From Flavobacterium turcicum (lineage in GTDB: Bacteria; Bacteroidota; Bacteroidia; Flavobacteriales; Flavobacteriaceae), in assembly GCF_011365745.1 (NCBI RefSeq), contig NZ_JAAOBY010000001.1:62001-126000 (forward strand): a DNA stretch of 64,000 nt, written 5' to 3'. Each line of letters starts with the position of its first letter. Positions within the stretch are counted from its first letter, which is position 1. A program made the translations under genes and the position numbers. This document shows positions 55,640 to 63,606 of the stretch, in pieces. The notes under the pieces are model-generated. The model was given only the letters and a program-made list of their open reading frames with translations. It did not search any database and was not told the DNA's origin.

Positions 55640-56296
55640 TTATTGAATATAAATGTTACTAGCAATTTTATGAGATACAGTAATTTCATTCGTGCCCACA
55701 CGAATTCGTAAGGAAGCATCGAAACTTTCTTTTTCTATAATTTCCATTTGAGAACCCAAAGCAATTTCTTGCTTGTCGAGGTATTTTAAAAAATCAGACG
55801 AAGTATCTTTTACACCCACACAAATTCCAATTCTACCTTTTTCACACTCAGAAAGCAATTGTTTTTCTATTTTAAGAATACGTCCCTGAGCATCTGGAAT
55901 TGGGTCACCATGGGGATCTTCGGTTGGATTTCCTAAAAAATCATCCAGTTTATTGATGAGCTTTTCAGATTTGATATGCTCTAATTGCTCCGCTAATTCG
56001 TGCACCTCATCCCAAGCAAAATCGAGTTTTTCGACTAGAAATGTTTCCCACAGACGGTGCTTTCGAACAATCATCTTAGCTGCTAACTTTCCTGTATCAG
56101 TTAGAGAAACACCTTGATATTTGATATAATTGATGCAGTTCTTTTCGGCTAACTTCTTTAGCATATCCGTGACAGATGATGCTTTGGTATCCATCTTTTC
56201 AGCAATAGCATTCGTACTCACTGCTACATTTTCAATAGCAGAAAGATGGTAAATCGTTTTTAAATAATTCTCTTCGGATAAAGTCATAACAAACAA
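55640..56296 (-). CDS. DtxR/MntR-family metal-dependent regulator
   Basis: The protein has 218 residues: an N-terminal winged helix (SEENYLKTIYHLSAIENVAV, MDTKASSVTDMLKKLAEK), a helical dimerisation and metal-binding domain (RKHRLWETFLVEKLDFAWDE, HELAEQLEHIKSEKLI) and a C-terminal FeoA/SH3-like domain. With Fe2+ or Mn2+ bound it should repress uptake genes. It is co-transcribed with the ZIP transporter. A 16-bp palindrome lies ~97 bp upstream. Confidence 0.92.
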   Translation of the reverse strand: MFVMTLSEENYLKTIYHLSAIENVAVSTNAIAEKMDTKASSVTDMLKKLAEKNCINYIKYQGVSLTDTGKLAAKMIVRKHRLWETFLVEKLDFAWDEVHELAEQLEHIKSEKLINKLDDFLGNPTEDPHGDPIPDAQGRILKIEKQLLSECEKGRIGICVGVKDTSSDFLKYLDKQEIALGSQMEIIEKESFDASLRIRVGTNEITVSHKIASNIYIQ

Positions 56297-56392
56297 TTAA
56301 GGCATTGCAACAACTTTTTTGCTCAAGTGCATAAAAAGCGCAAAACCTATGTAATGACAAACTTACATAAAAAAGTTAATATAAAAAATATT

Positions 56393-56408
56393 TTTAGACA
56401 AGTCTAAA
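56393..56408. promoter_or_regulatory. TTTAGAC-AA-GTCTAAA palindrome (likely DtxR-type operator)
   Basis: This perfect 7-bp-arm palindrome lies between the DtxR-type gene and the Fur-family gene. Its TCTAAA half recurs in front of feoA (49381), the FecA-like gene (51796, 51838) and the second TonB receptor (59353). This suggests autoregulation and a shared regulon. Confidence 0.6.
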
Positions 56409-56810
56409 CTATAAAGAACAAGTTGGGCAAAGACCTGATAAGGTGAAATTAAAATCGTGTACCAAATAATTATCCGGAAGACTAAATACGGGCTTCACCT
56501 CATCAAGGCAAGTCACTGCCAGACATTTGGTACAACTGAAATGTATGTGATTGTGCGTATGAGAATGTTTTACGTCATGATCGTGCTCATGCTCATGATG
56601 GCAACTTGCATACTTTATGGTACCGTCATGATTTACAATTTTATGAATCACATCCTCGGATACCAAACGATCCAAAACGCGGTAAATAGTAACGCGATCG
56701 CATACGTTTTGGCTTAACGCCTGAATTTCGGTATGTGATAAAGCCACGGATGCGTTTTTTATGATCTCTAAAATGGTTGTTTTTGCTGTGGTATTGCGGC
56801 TTGCTTTCAT
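56409..56810 (-). CDS. Fur-family regulator, probably zinc-responsive (Zur)
   Basis: The protein has 133 residues: an N-terminal winged helix (~1-60) and a dimerisation domain with the structural zinc site C93-x2-C96 and C128-x2-C131. A histidine-rich insert (71-90, HHEHEHDHDVKHSHTHNHIH) sits where regulatory metal binds. The divergent MerC gene has two near-identical palindromes over its promoter, of the Fur-family TGCAAC-n4-TTGCA kind. Zur is my inference from the neighbours and the His-rich loop; Fur is the alternative. Confidence 0.85.
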   Translation of the reverse strand: MKASRNTTAKTTILEIIKNASVALSHTEIQALSQNVCDRVTIYRVLDRLVSEDVIHKIVNHDGTIKYASCHHEHEHDHDVKHSHTHNHIHFSCTKCLAVTCLDEVKPVFSLPDNYLVHDFNFTLSGLCPTCSL

Positions 56811-56825
56811 ATTTTAAAATATATT

Positions 56826-56880
56826 AATGCAACATTGTTGCATTTAGATAAAAACCATACATTTGCAACTTTATTGCATT
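56826..56880 (+). promoter_or_regulatory. MerC promoter with two Zur-like boxes
   Basis: Box 1 AATGCAACATTGTTGCATT (56826-56844) and box 2 TTTGCAACTTTATTGCATT (56862-56880) are 19-bp near-palindromes. The promoter is TTG (56838-56840), 17 bases, TACATTTG (56858-56865). Box 1 covers -33 and box 2 covers -7. Box 1 is also only 15 bases from the regulator's own start, so it may be autoregulated. Confidence 0.7.
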
Positions 56881-56898
56881 AATCAAAGATACAAGAAA

Positions 56899-57246
56899 AT
56901 GAAAAAATTAACAGCCTTAGCTCCAGATTTTTTGGGTGTAACTAGCGCTATTTTGTGTTTAGTCCATTGTTTAGCATTGCCTATACTGAGTATGTTTCCA
57001 GTAATGGTCAATCACAATCCCTATTTTGATTTACTATTTGCCTGCATTGGCCTTTGCGCAGCCATACCCGCACTGCGCGCCGGGAAGACGATTGTTGCAG
57101 TCCTTTTAACCAGCTCGCTCACCCTTCTATTCCTGAGTATTTTACTGGAAATCATTTTTAAAATCGATACCCCATTAATTTACATTGGTGCTTCAGGAAT
57201 CATAGCGGCACACTTACTCAATTTTATAAACCAAAAACACACATGA
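56899..57246 (+). CDS. MerC-domain membrane protein
   Basis: From the ATG at 56899 the protein has 115 residues; an in-frame TTG at 56863 lies inside the promoter and is rejected. It has four membrane helices. The MerC-type metal motif is CLVHCLALPILSMFP near the start of helix 1. MerC proteins carry Hg2+ in mercury resistance, but with a Zur-like operator and no mer genes this one more likely handles zinc. Its stop overlaps (ATGA) an eroded GTPase gene start. Confidence 0.88.
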   Translation: MKKLTALAPDFLGVTSAILCLVHCLALPILSMFPVMVNHNPYFDLLFACIGLCAAIPALRAGKTIVAVLLTSSLTLLFLSILLEIIFKIDTPLIYIGASGIIAAHLLNFINQKHT

Positions 57247-57299
57247 AAAAATTACCCGTAACTGTATTAGCTAGGCTTTTGAACACGGGAAAACACTAA
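57243..57299 (+). pseudogene. Remnant of a COG0523 (CobW/ZNG1-type) GTPase gene
   Basis: The 18-codon frame reads MKKLPVTVLARLLNTGKH. COG0523 metal-chaperone GTPases characteristically start (M)KKLPVTVLSGFLGAGKTTLL; the first nine residues match exactly and the P-loop aligns without gaps but is ruined, then the frame stops. The rest of the gene is absent: a Zur-type promoter begins 34 bases later. The ATGA overlap with MerC shows it was once the second gene of that operon. Confidence 0.7.
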
Positions 57300-57332
57300 C
57301 GTAATAAGGTAAAAAGAGAATATATTTATTTT

Positions 57333-57389
57333 ATTGCAACTTTGTTGCGTTATTAAAAATAATAAATATATTTGCAACACAATTGCATT
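57333..57389 (+). promoter_or_regulatory. Second promoter with two Zur-like boxes
   Basis: Box 3 ATTGCAACTTTGTTGCGTT (57333-57351) and box 4 TTTGCAACACAATTGCATT (57371-57389) flank and cover TTG (57345-57347), 19 bases and TATATTTG (57367-57374). The design is the same as at 56826-56880. It drives the lipoprotein genes that follow. Confidence 0.7.
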
Positions 57390-57419
57390 AACGAAATGAA
57401 AAATTAAACACCTTACTTC

Positions 57420-58010
57420 ATGAACAATCGAAAGCAGCACTTTTTCAAATTTTTTGCCCTCGTTTTTTCGGCCTTAGTACTTAACTCCTGCTCCAATACT
57501 GACGATGTGGTTGCACCCGCGAATGAAGGAGAGTTCATCACAACTGTTCGGTTACAATTTGTACCAACCACTGCTGGAAAAACCATTGTACTTGAGTACA
57601 AAGACCTTGATGGCGAAGGAGCTAATGCACCACAAATTAGTATTAGCAGTCCTTTTGAGCGATCTAAAACCTATAATGGTAGCATAACATTTAGAGACGA
57701 TTTAGCAATACCAGCAATAGATATTACACCTGAGATAATAGCTGAAGCTACAGAGCACCAAATGTTTTTTCAAACAACAGGTACATTGCAACCCTTTACC
57801 TATTCAAAAAATCCAAGCAATTTTGATAAAAATGGCAAGCCACTAGGGCTCGAATTTACATTTACCACGACCACTGCAGCAAGTGGCAGTTTGAGAGCCA
57901 GCTTACGACACGGACCGAATAAAAATGCCTCAAATGTAGCTCTAGGCGACATTACCAATGCCGGTGGCGCAACAGATATTGAAGTTGATTTTCCAATCAC
58001 AGTAGAATAG
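57420..58010 (+). CDS. Lipoprotein of the zinc locus (unknown function)
   Basis: The protein has 196 residues with a lipobox LNSC at C24, so it is membrane-anchored on the periplasmic or outer side. The rest is a beta-rich domain (FITTVRLQFVPTTAGKTIVL, KPLGLEFTFTT). It resembles short lipoproteins that flavobacteria encode beside TonB receptors, sometimes labelled type 1 periplasmic-binding-fold. No metal-binding cluster is obvious. It follows the doubled Zur-like operator, and the next lipoprotein gene starts 29 bases later. Confidence 0.8.
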   Translation: MNNRKQHFFKFFALVFSALVLNSCSNTDDVVAPANEGEFITTVRLQFVPTTAGKTIVLEYKDLDGEGANAPQISISSPFERSKTYNGSITFRDDLAIPAIDITPEIIAEATEHQMFFQTTGTLQPFTYSKNPSNFDKNGKPLGLEFTFTTTTAASGSLRASLRHGPNKNASNVALGDITNAGGATDIEVDFPITVE

Positions 58011-58039
58011 TAATTTTTAAAACTAAATAAAAAACAATA

Positions 58040-59254
58040 ATGAAAAAATCTTTAGCTTTTTTAGCAACGTTTGCAACTCTTGCTCTAGTCACACAATCCT
58101 GCTCGAATGACGACAACAACGATACAGTAGTTGACGAAAGCACAACTGAATTCAAACACCTACGCGTTTTAATTTCAGATGAAACCACAACAGCACTAAC
58201 CTTGGTAAATCCACTACAAGGAAACAGCATTTCATTTGAAGCAAAACACCCTAAATCAGCTTTGTACACGAGTGCTTCTGGCCGTTTTGTAGGCATCATT
58301 CACCGCGAAAACAATTTAACAGAAACTTTCGATACTGGACTAGAGTTTCATGGTGATCATGTTGACATAAAAGGAACGCCAAAATTTGGTGCACTAACAG
58401 GTATTTCATCAAAGCCAACACACTTTAAAAGTAATTTTGGAGAAATCCTAACCTTCAATGATGGTGATGGTACCTTAACAGTGGGTCTAGAGTCAGAAAT
58501 CCACAAAAATGGCGCTACAATGAAAACCATTACCACCGGATTAAGAGCGCATCATGGTGCTATGGCTGTTTTTGCGAATGGCACATATGCTATTACTGAA
58601 AAAGACAATTCTATTCCTGGAACACTTCCTGAGCGAGTAAAAATAATTGACAAAACTGGTAAAGAATTATTTGCCTCTACTATTGCAACCAAAGGAATAC
58701 ATGGCAATGCAGCAGATGGTGATCAAGCTGTTTTTGGTTCGGCAAGCGGGATTTTGGTGGTAAAAAACAATGGAGAACAAAGTTTAATTCCACATCCTGA
58801 AGGTTTTGGAACCATCTGGTTTGGAACAATACTTGAAACCAACACCAAAGGTAAATTTGTTGGGTATACCGCTGCAAAAGGCGCGTACTTGATCGATGTT
58901 ATTGCTAAAACAGTTAAACCAATAATTGAAAATACCGATATCATGCAATGTAAAGTAAGCTACGACAATAGTAAACTTGGCATCTTATTGCATTCAGGAA
59001 ATTTTATTTCGTACGACTTAAATACACTCACTGTAGCTGCAACTGAAAGAAATATCATTGCGCCAACTTTAAAAACAGCAACGCAAAAACCACAAATGGA
59101 ATTCACGCAGCGATTTGTTTATATCACTGCACCTGCAACAGGCGAGTTATGGATGGCCAACATTAAAAATAATAATGACATTAAAAAAATAAAAGTATCT
59201 AATAAACCATTTCGTCTCACTTTAATGGGATTCGAAAACAATGGCGACCATTAA
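58040..59254 (+). CDS. AztD-like zinc metallochaperone lipoprotein (beta-propeller)
   Basis: The protein has 404 residues with a lipobox TQSC at C21. The body looks like a seven-bladed beta-propeller. It carries several histidine motifs in loops: LEFHGDHVDIKG, LRAHHGAMAVF, KGIHGNAADGDQ and IPHPEGFGTIW. This pattern recalls AztD, a periplasmic zinc chaperone that passes Zn2+ to an ABC importer binding protein. Assignment rests on motif pattern and the Zur-like promoter. It is followed by a strong terminator. Confidence 0.7.
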   Translation: MKKSLAFLATFATLALVTQSCSNDDNNDTVVDESTTEFKHLRVLISDETTTALTLVNPLQGNSISFEAKHPKSALYTSASGRFVGIIHRENNLTETFDTGLEFHGDHVDIKGTPKFGALTGISSKPTHFKSNFGEILTFNDGDGTLTVGLESEIHKNGATMKTITTGLRAHHGAMAVFANGTYAITEKDNSIPGTLPERVKIIDKTGKELFASTIATKGIHGNAADGDQAVFGSASGILVVKNNGEQSLIPHPEGFGTIWFGTILETNTKGKFVGYTAAKGAYLIDVIAKTVKPIIENTDIMQCKVSYDNSKLGILLHSGNFISYDLNTLTVAATERNIIAPTLKTATQKPQMEFTQRFVYITAPATGELWMANIKNNNDIKKIKVSNKPFRLTLMGFENNGDH

Positions 59255-59298
59255 ATAAGTTTATAAATCCCTATAGTTTTGGTTAATTTGGGGGGACT

Positions 59299-59331
59299 AA
59301 GCGGTTTGTTTTAAAACAAACCGCTTTTTTA
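59299..59331. terminator. Terminator after the AztD-like gene
   Basis: AAGCGGTTTGTTTT and AAAACAAACCGCTT form a perfect 14-bp palindrome followed by TTTT. It separates the lipoprotein genes from the receptor gene, which may need its own promoter or read-through. Confidence 0.85.
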
Positions 59332-59342
59332 ATAAATTATTT

Positions 59343-59358
59343 TTTAGTTTTGTCTAAA
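59343..59358 (+). promoter_or_regulatory. -7-like element with TCTAAA half-site before the second TonB receptor
   Basis: TTTAGTTTTGTCTAAA contains TAGTTTTG (59345-59352), matching the -7 consensus, and the TCTAAA half-site. It lines up with the palindrome at 56393-56408, sharing both ends but not the four central bases. The ATG is 16 bases downstream. No -33 TTG is well placed. Confidence 0.45.
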
Positions 59359-59374
59359 TTTATATTTTTATAAA

Positions 59375-61636
59375 ATGAAAAATACAATTGTAATAAGCAT
59401 GCTGTTGCTATTTTTTATCGGCTACAGCCAAAACAAAAAAAGCCTATCGGGAATGGTAACCTCTAACAATCAACCGATACTTGGCGCAAAAGTTACCTTG
59501 CAAAAAACCACTTTCGTCACTCAAACTGATAGTTTAGGACAGTATTTTTTTTCTGAAATTCCAAATGGTAATTACACCATACAAGTAATGGCAAACAGTT
59601 TTCAAACAAAAAACAAAAACGTCAACATAAAAGATGAGCAAGAAATAATACTTAATTTTGAACTTGAAAGTAATGAAAATCAACTTGATGAAGTAGTAGT
59701 TTCAGGCACACTTAAACCCGTTAAAAGGTTAGAAAATCCTGTTCCTGTTGAGATTATTTCGGCGACTTTTTTAAAACAAAACCCAACTAGCAATGTCTTG
59801 GATGCCTTGCAAAACGTAAATGGTTTACGACCTCAGAACAATTGTAATGTGTGTAATACGGGTGACCTTCGCATTAACGGACTTGACGGCCCTTACACCA
59901 TGGTCACTATTGATGGGATGCCTATTGTGAGCGCTCTCGGAACGGTTTACGGGCTTTCAGGCATTCCAAATGCCATGATTGATAAAATAGAAGTAGTAAA
60001 AGGCGCGGCATCTACGCTGTATGGCAGTGAGGCAGTAGGCGGTTTAATTAACATTATTACTAAAAAACCGTTTGCGGTTCCTTTATTTACAGCCGATGTT
60101 TTTACTACATCTTGGCTCGAAACGAATGTTGACCTTGGTTATAAAACCAATATTGGCTCCAAGGCTACTGCCCTATTTGGTGTAAACTATTTCACTTACA
60201 ACAATCCTGTTGACAACAACAAAGACAATTTTACCGATGTTTCTTTGCAAAACAGAGGTTCTTTTTTCTCTAAAATAAACATCAACAGAGCTTCTAAAAA
60301 AGAACTTAGCCTTGTGTCTCGCTACCTTTATGAAGACCGCTGGGGCGGAGAAATGCAATGGAACAAGAGTTTTAGAGGCGGAGACCAAGTGTATGGCGAA
60401 AGCATTTACACTTCGCGCTACGAATTTCTAGGGAAATACGAGCTTCCCGTAGCCGAAAAAATGTTCTTTCAATTTTCGGTTATTGGTCATGACCAAAACT
60501 CCGTTTATGGCAATTCTACTTTTTTAGCGAATCAGAAAATAGCATTTGGCCAATTCATTTGGGACAAAAACTGGAGCAACCACTCCATACTTTTTGGTAC
60601 GGCACTTCGATATCAATTCTATAATGACAACACGCCCGCAACGGCAACAGCGAATCATTCTAAAATTTACAGTGCTTTTGCTCAAGATGAAATCACACAT
60701 AATGAAAAAACCAGCACACTCTGGGGCTTGCGCTACGATTACAATGACAATCACGGTTCCATTTTTACACCACGTTTTGCGTTTAAATTCAAACCAACGC
60801 CAACAGATATCTTACGATTCAATTTTGGAACGGGTTTTAGAATCGTAAACCTTTTTACCGAGGATCATCAAGCTTTGTCTGGCGCTCGAGAAGTCGTGAT
60901 TCAATCTAACTTGAAACCAGAAACCTCACACAACCTAAACTTAAATTACCTGAAAAAATTCAAATTAACCAATGCGGGCGTGGTTAATCTCGAAATGGCG
61001 TCTTGGTACACTTATTTCACCAACAGAATTTTTGCGAACTACGACATCAACCCGAATCAAATAATTTATGATAATTTAAACGGCAACTCCACTATTTTCG
61101 GACTCAGTGCCAATGCCGATTGGGTTAGCCCGTTTGGGCTCAAAGCCAACCTTGGGACCAGTTATTATGATGCCATGACCACACAAGACGGTGTTAGTTT
61201 GAGACCATTATTTACCGAAAGATACAGTATAAGTTGGGGCTTTAGTTATGATATTCCGAACTGGTTTTTATCTTTTGATTTTACAGGCAACCTTACTGGA
61301 CCCATGCGTTTGCCGTTACTAAGTGAACTAGACACGCGTCGTGAAATTTCTAGACCATACAGCATACAAAACATACAAATAACTTTCAAAAAAATTCATA
61401 ATCTAGAATTATACACCGGTATCAAAAACCTACTCAGCTGGACACCCAATCGTGGAAATCCGTTCTTGATAGCACGCGCCAATGATCCTTTTGATAAAAA
61501 TGTACAAGTTGACAATTCGGGAGCGGTAATCCCTACGGCCGATAATCCATTCGCACTCACTTTTGACCCAACCTATGCCTACGGACCCAATCAAGGAAGA
61601 CGTTTTTTTATAGGTCTGCGATATCATTTTGATTAA
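59375..61636 (+). CDS. TonB-dependent receptor with carboxypeptidase-like domain and CxxC plug
   Basis: The protein has 753 residues with signal peptide 1-~19. Residues ~22-95 are a CarboxypepD-regulatory-like domain, ~105-225 the plug, and the rest the barrel, ending YHFD. The plug has C157-x2-C160 in NNCNVCNTGDLRINGLDGPY, a hallmark of a Bacteroidota receptor group often found near metal genes. With the AztD-like and Zur-like neighbours, uptake of a zinc chelate is the best guess; cobalamin or copper ligands are alternatives. Confidence 0.85.
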   Translation: MKNTIVISMLLLFFIGYSQNKKSLSGMVTSNNQPILGAKVTLQKTTFVTQTDSLGQYFFSEIPNGNYTIQVMANSFQTKNKNVNIKDEQEIILNFELESNENQLDEVVVSGTLKPVKRLENPVPVEIISATFLKQNPTSNVLDALQNVNGLRPQNNCNVCNTGDLRINGLDGPYTMVTIDGMPIVSALGTVYGLSGIPNAMIDKIEVVKGAASTLYGSEAVGGLINIITKKPFAVPLFTADVFTTSWLETNVDLGYKTNIGSKATALFGVNYFTYNNPVDNNKDNFTDVSLQNRGSFFSKININRASKKELSLVSRYLYEDRWGGEMQWNKSFRGGDQVYGESIYTSRYEFLGKYELPVAEKMFFQFSVIGHDQNSVYGNSTFLANQKIAFGQFIWDKNWSNHSILFGTALRYQFYNDNTPATATANHSKIYSAFAQDEITHNEKTSTLWGLRYDYNDNHGSIFTPRFAFKFKPTPTDILRFNFGTGFRIVNLFTEDHQALSGAREVVIQSNLKPETSHNLNLNYLKKFKLTNAGVVNLEMASWYTYFTNRIFANYDINPNQIIYDNLNGNSTIFGLSANADWVSPFGLKANLGTSYYDAMTTQDGVSLRPLFTERYSISWGFSYDIPNWFLSFDFTGNLTGPMRLPLLSELDTRREISRPYSIQNIQITFKKIHNLELYTGIKNLLSWTPNRGNPFLIARANDPFDKNVQVDNSGAVIPTADNPFALTFDPTYAYGPNQGRRFFIGLRYHFD

Positions 61637-61667
61637 TTTTTTGCTCGTAAAGTTGTATTTTTGAGCC

Positions 61668-62819
61668 ATGAAACACTACGATTATATTTTTACCGGCACA
61701 GGCCTTTCGGCTTTAATGACAGTTTACAAAATGGTTCAATCAGGATCGTTTGCGGATAAAAGTATTTTGTTACTGAATGAAAACTCCAAGAAAACCAATG
61801 ACAGAACCTGGTGTTTCTGGAAAACAAACGATTCAATTTGGGAACCGGCTATTTCTAAAAAATGGGATTCGGCTTTGTTTGCCAATGCAGCTTTCCGCAG
61901 GGATTTAGACTTGCAACCTTATCACTACAATATGGTGAAAGGACTTGATTTTTACAACCAAGTTTTTGATTTACTTTCGAAACAAACAAACGTCACTTTC
62001 TTAAATCAGAAAGTTATGACTATTGAAGAATCCGAAACTATAATTCTGGTACAAACAGAAAGCGAATCTTTTTCGTGCTCCAAATTATTCAATAGTATTT
62101 ACCACAAACAAAAAGCGGAAAACCAAACTAAATATCCCGTTTTACAACAGCATTTTATAGGTTGGTTTATCAAAAGTGAGCAAGCTGTTTTCAATAATGA
62201 GCAAGCCACGTTCATGGATTTTTCGGTAGCACAAAAAGGAAATACTCGTTTTATGTACGTGTTGCCAACCTCTAAAACCGAAGCTTTACTGGAATACACT
62301 TTGTTTTCGCACCAACATTTAAAGAAAGAAGAATACGAAAACGAAATCCAACAATACATTCAAAAATTGGGGGTTACAAACTACGAAATCGTTGAAAAAG
62401 AACAAGGCAGCATCCCGATGACGTGTTACCCTTTTTGGAAATCAAATACTAAAAACGTCATCAACATTGGTACTTCTGGCGGTTGGACCAAGGCGAGTAC
62501 GGGTTACACTTTCAAAAATTCCGATAAAAAATCAAGTGAATTGGTAGCCTTTCTACAAGGAGAAAACGACTTTACTAAGTTTCATAAAAAAACAAAATTC
62601 TGGTATTATGATTTGCTGTTGTTAGACATTTTAGACCGAAAAAACGAATTGGGTTCTCACATTTTTTCTTCGATGTTCAAAAAAGGAAATCCAGCGGTTA
62701 TTTTTAAATTTTTGGACGAAGAAACTTCACTAAAAGAAGATATTCAGGTGATTTTAAAATGTCCGAAAATGTTGTTTATCAAAGCCATTTTTCACGTGGC
62801 TTCCAGAGCAATAAAATAA
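61668..62819 (+). CDS. crtY: Lycopene beta-cyclase family protein
   Basis: The protein has 383 residues and is an FAD/NAD-binding lycopene cyclase of the CrtY type. The N-terminal nucleotide-binding segment is YDYIFTGTGLSALM, and NDRTWCFW at 44-51 is diagnostic. It turns lycopene into beta-carotene, a step towards zeaxanthin-type pigments. No other carotenoid genes lie in the window. It starts 31 bases after the receptor gene and could be read from it. Confidence 0.9.
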   Translation: MKHYDYIFTGTGLSALMTVYKMVQSGSFADKSILLLNENSKKTNDRTWCFWKTNDSIWEPAISKKWDSALFANAAFRRDLDLQPYHYNMVKGLDFYNQVFDLLSKQTNVTFLNQKVMTIEESETIILVQTESESFSCSKLFNSIYHKQKAENQTKYPVLQQHFIGWFIKSEQAVFNNEQATFMDFSVAQKGNTRFMYVLPTSKTEALLEYTLFSHQHLKKEEYENEIQQYIQKLGVTNYEIVEKEQGSIPMTCYPFWKSNTKNVINIGTSGGWTKASTGYTFKNSDKKSSELVAFLQGENDFTKFHKKTKFWYYDLLLLDILDRKNELGSHIFSSMFKKGNPAVIFKFLDEETSLKEDIQVILKCPKMLFIKAIFHVASRAIK

Positions 62820-62876
62820 CAATAAAACTATAACAAAACTTTATACTTGAACACTTATTCTTGAATGTAAACTTTG

Positions 62877-62884
62877 TAACTTTG
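62877..62884 (+). promoter_or_regulatory. Probable -7 element of the bacilliredoxin gene
   Basis: TAACTTTG fits TAnnTTTG and lies 35 bases before the ATG. The nearest TTG motifs are at poor spacing (13 and 27 bases). Confidence 0.4.
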
Positions 62885-62919
62885 CAGGACTTAATTACTA
62901 ATGATTTAAAATAAAAGAT

Positions 62920-63330
62920 ATGTATCCAGAAGAAATGGTAAAACCAATGCAAGCAGAACTTACTGCAGCAGGTTTTCAAGATTTACATAGTGCCGAAGCA
63001 GTAGAAAACGCATTAAAAGCAGAAGGAACAACGCTAGTAGTTGTAAACTCGGTTTGTGGTTGTGCTGCACGTAATGCACGCCCAGGAGCAAAAATGAGTT
63101 TAGAAGGTGGAAAAAAACCAGATCAATTAATTACTGTTTTTGCAGGAGTTGATAAAGATGCTGTTGATGCTGCAAGACAACACATGTTCCCTTTTCCTCC
63201 ATCATCGCCAAGTATGGCTTTGTTCAAAAACGGAGAATTAGTACACATGCTAGAGCGTCACCACATTGAAGGTCGCCCAGCAGAACTAATTGCTGAAAAC
63301 CTAAGAGACGCTTTCAACGAGTATTGCTAA
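62920..63330 (+). CDS. BrxA/BrxB-family bacilliredoxin
   Basis: The protein has 136 residues and is thioredoxin-like with the unusual CGC active site (C46-G-C48 in NSVCGCAARNARPG), as in YphP/YqiW. In Firmicutes these proteins remove bacillithiol from proteins; many Bacteroidota also make or are proposed to make bacillithiol. The length is typical. It has its own promoter and terminator. Confidence 0.93.
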   Translation: MYPEEMVKPMQAELTAAGFQDLHSAEAVENALKAEGTTLVVVNSVCGCAARNARPGAKMSLEGGKKPDQLITVFAGVDKDAVDAARQHMFPFPPSSPSMALFKNGELVHMLERHHIEGRPAELIAENLRDAFNEYC

Positions 63331-63352
63331 TACCTGTCAAAGTATAGAATTT

Positions 63353-63376
63353 AAAACCACGTTTCGGCGTGGTTTT
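63353..63376 (+). terminator. Terminator of the bacilliredoxin gene
   Basis: AAAACCACG and CGTGGTTTT form a 9-bp stem with a TTTCGG loop, followed by a T-run. Confidence 0.85.
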
Positions 63377-63429
63377 TTTGTTTACGACAAACTTGTCACT
63401 CTGACGAAGGAAGAGTCATTGATAATTCC

Positions 63430-63462
63430 AAAGCTTCCAGCCTTTTGAAGGCTGGAAGCTTT
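63430..63462. repeat. Perfect 15-bp palindromic repeat
   Basis: AAAGCTTCCAGCCTT and AAGGCTGGAAGCTTT are exact inverted copies around a TTG loop. It lies in the gene-free stretch between the bacilliredoxin gene and trhO. It has no T-run, so it is probably a repeat and not a terminator. Confidence 0.65.
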
Positions 63463-63606
63463 CAAAAAGGATTTCTCCCGAAGCTTCAGGACTATCTGGG
63501 TTAGAGGACATTTTGTGCTAAAAAGAAATACTGGAATTAATAAGCAATTAACTCAATCAAAAAATCAACTCTGAGAACTGAATTTTCTATCAACCACAAC
63601 TCCCCT

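Noticed and set aside
56899..57246. Mercury resistance by MerC
   Set aside because: No merA, merR, merT or merP is present, and the promoter carries Zur-like boxes; a zinc role fits better.
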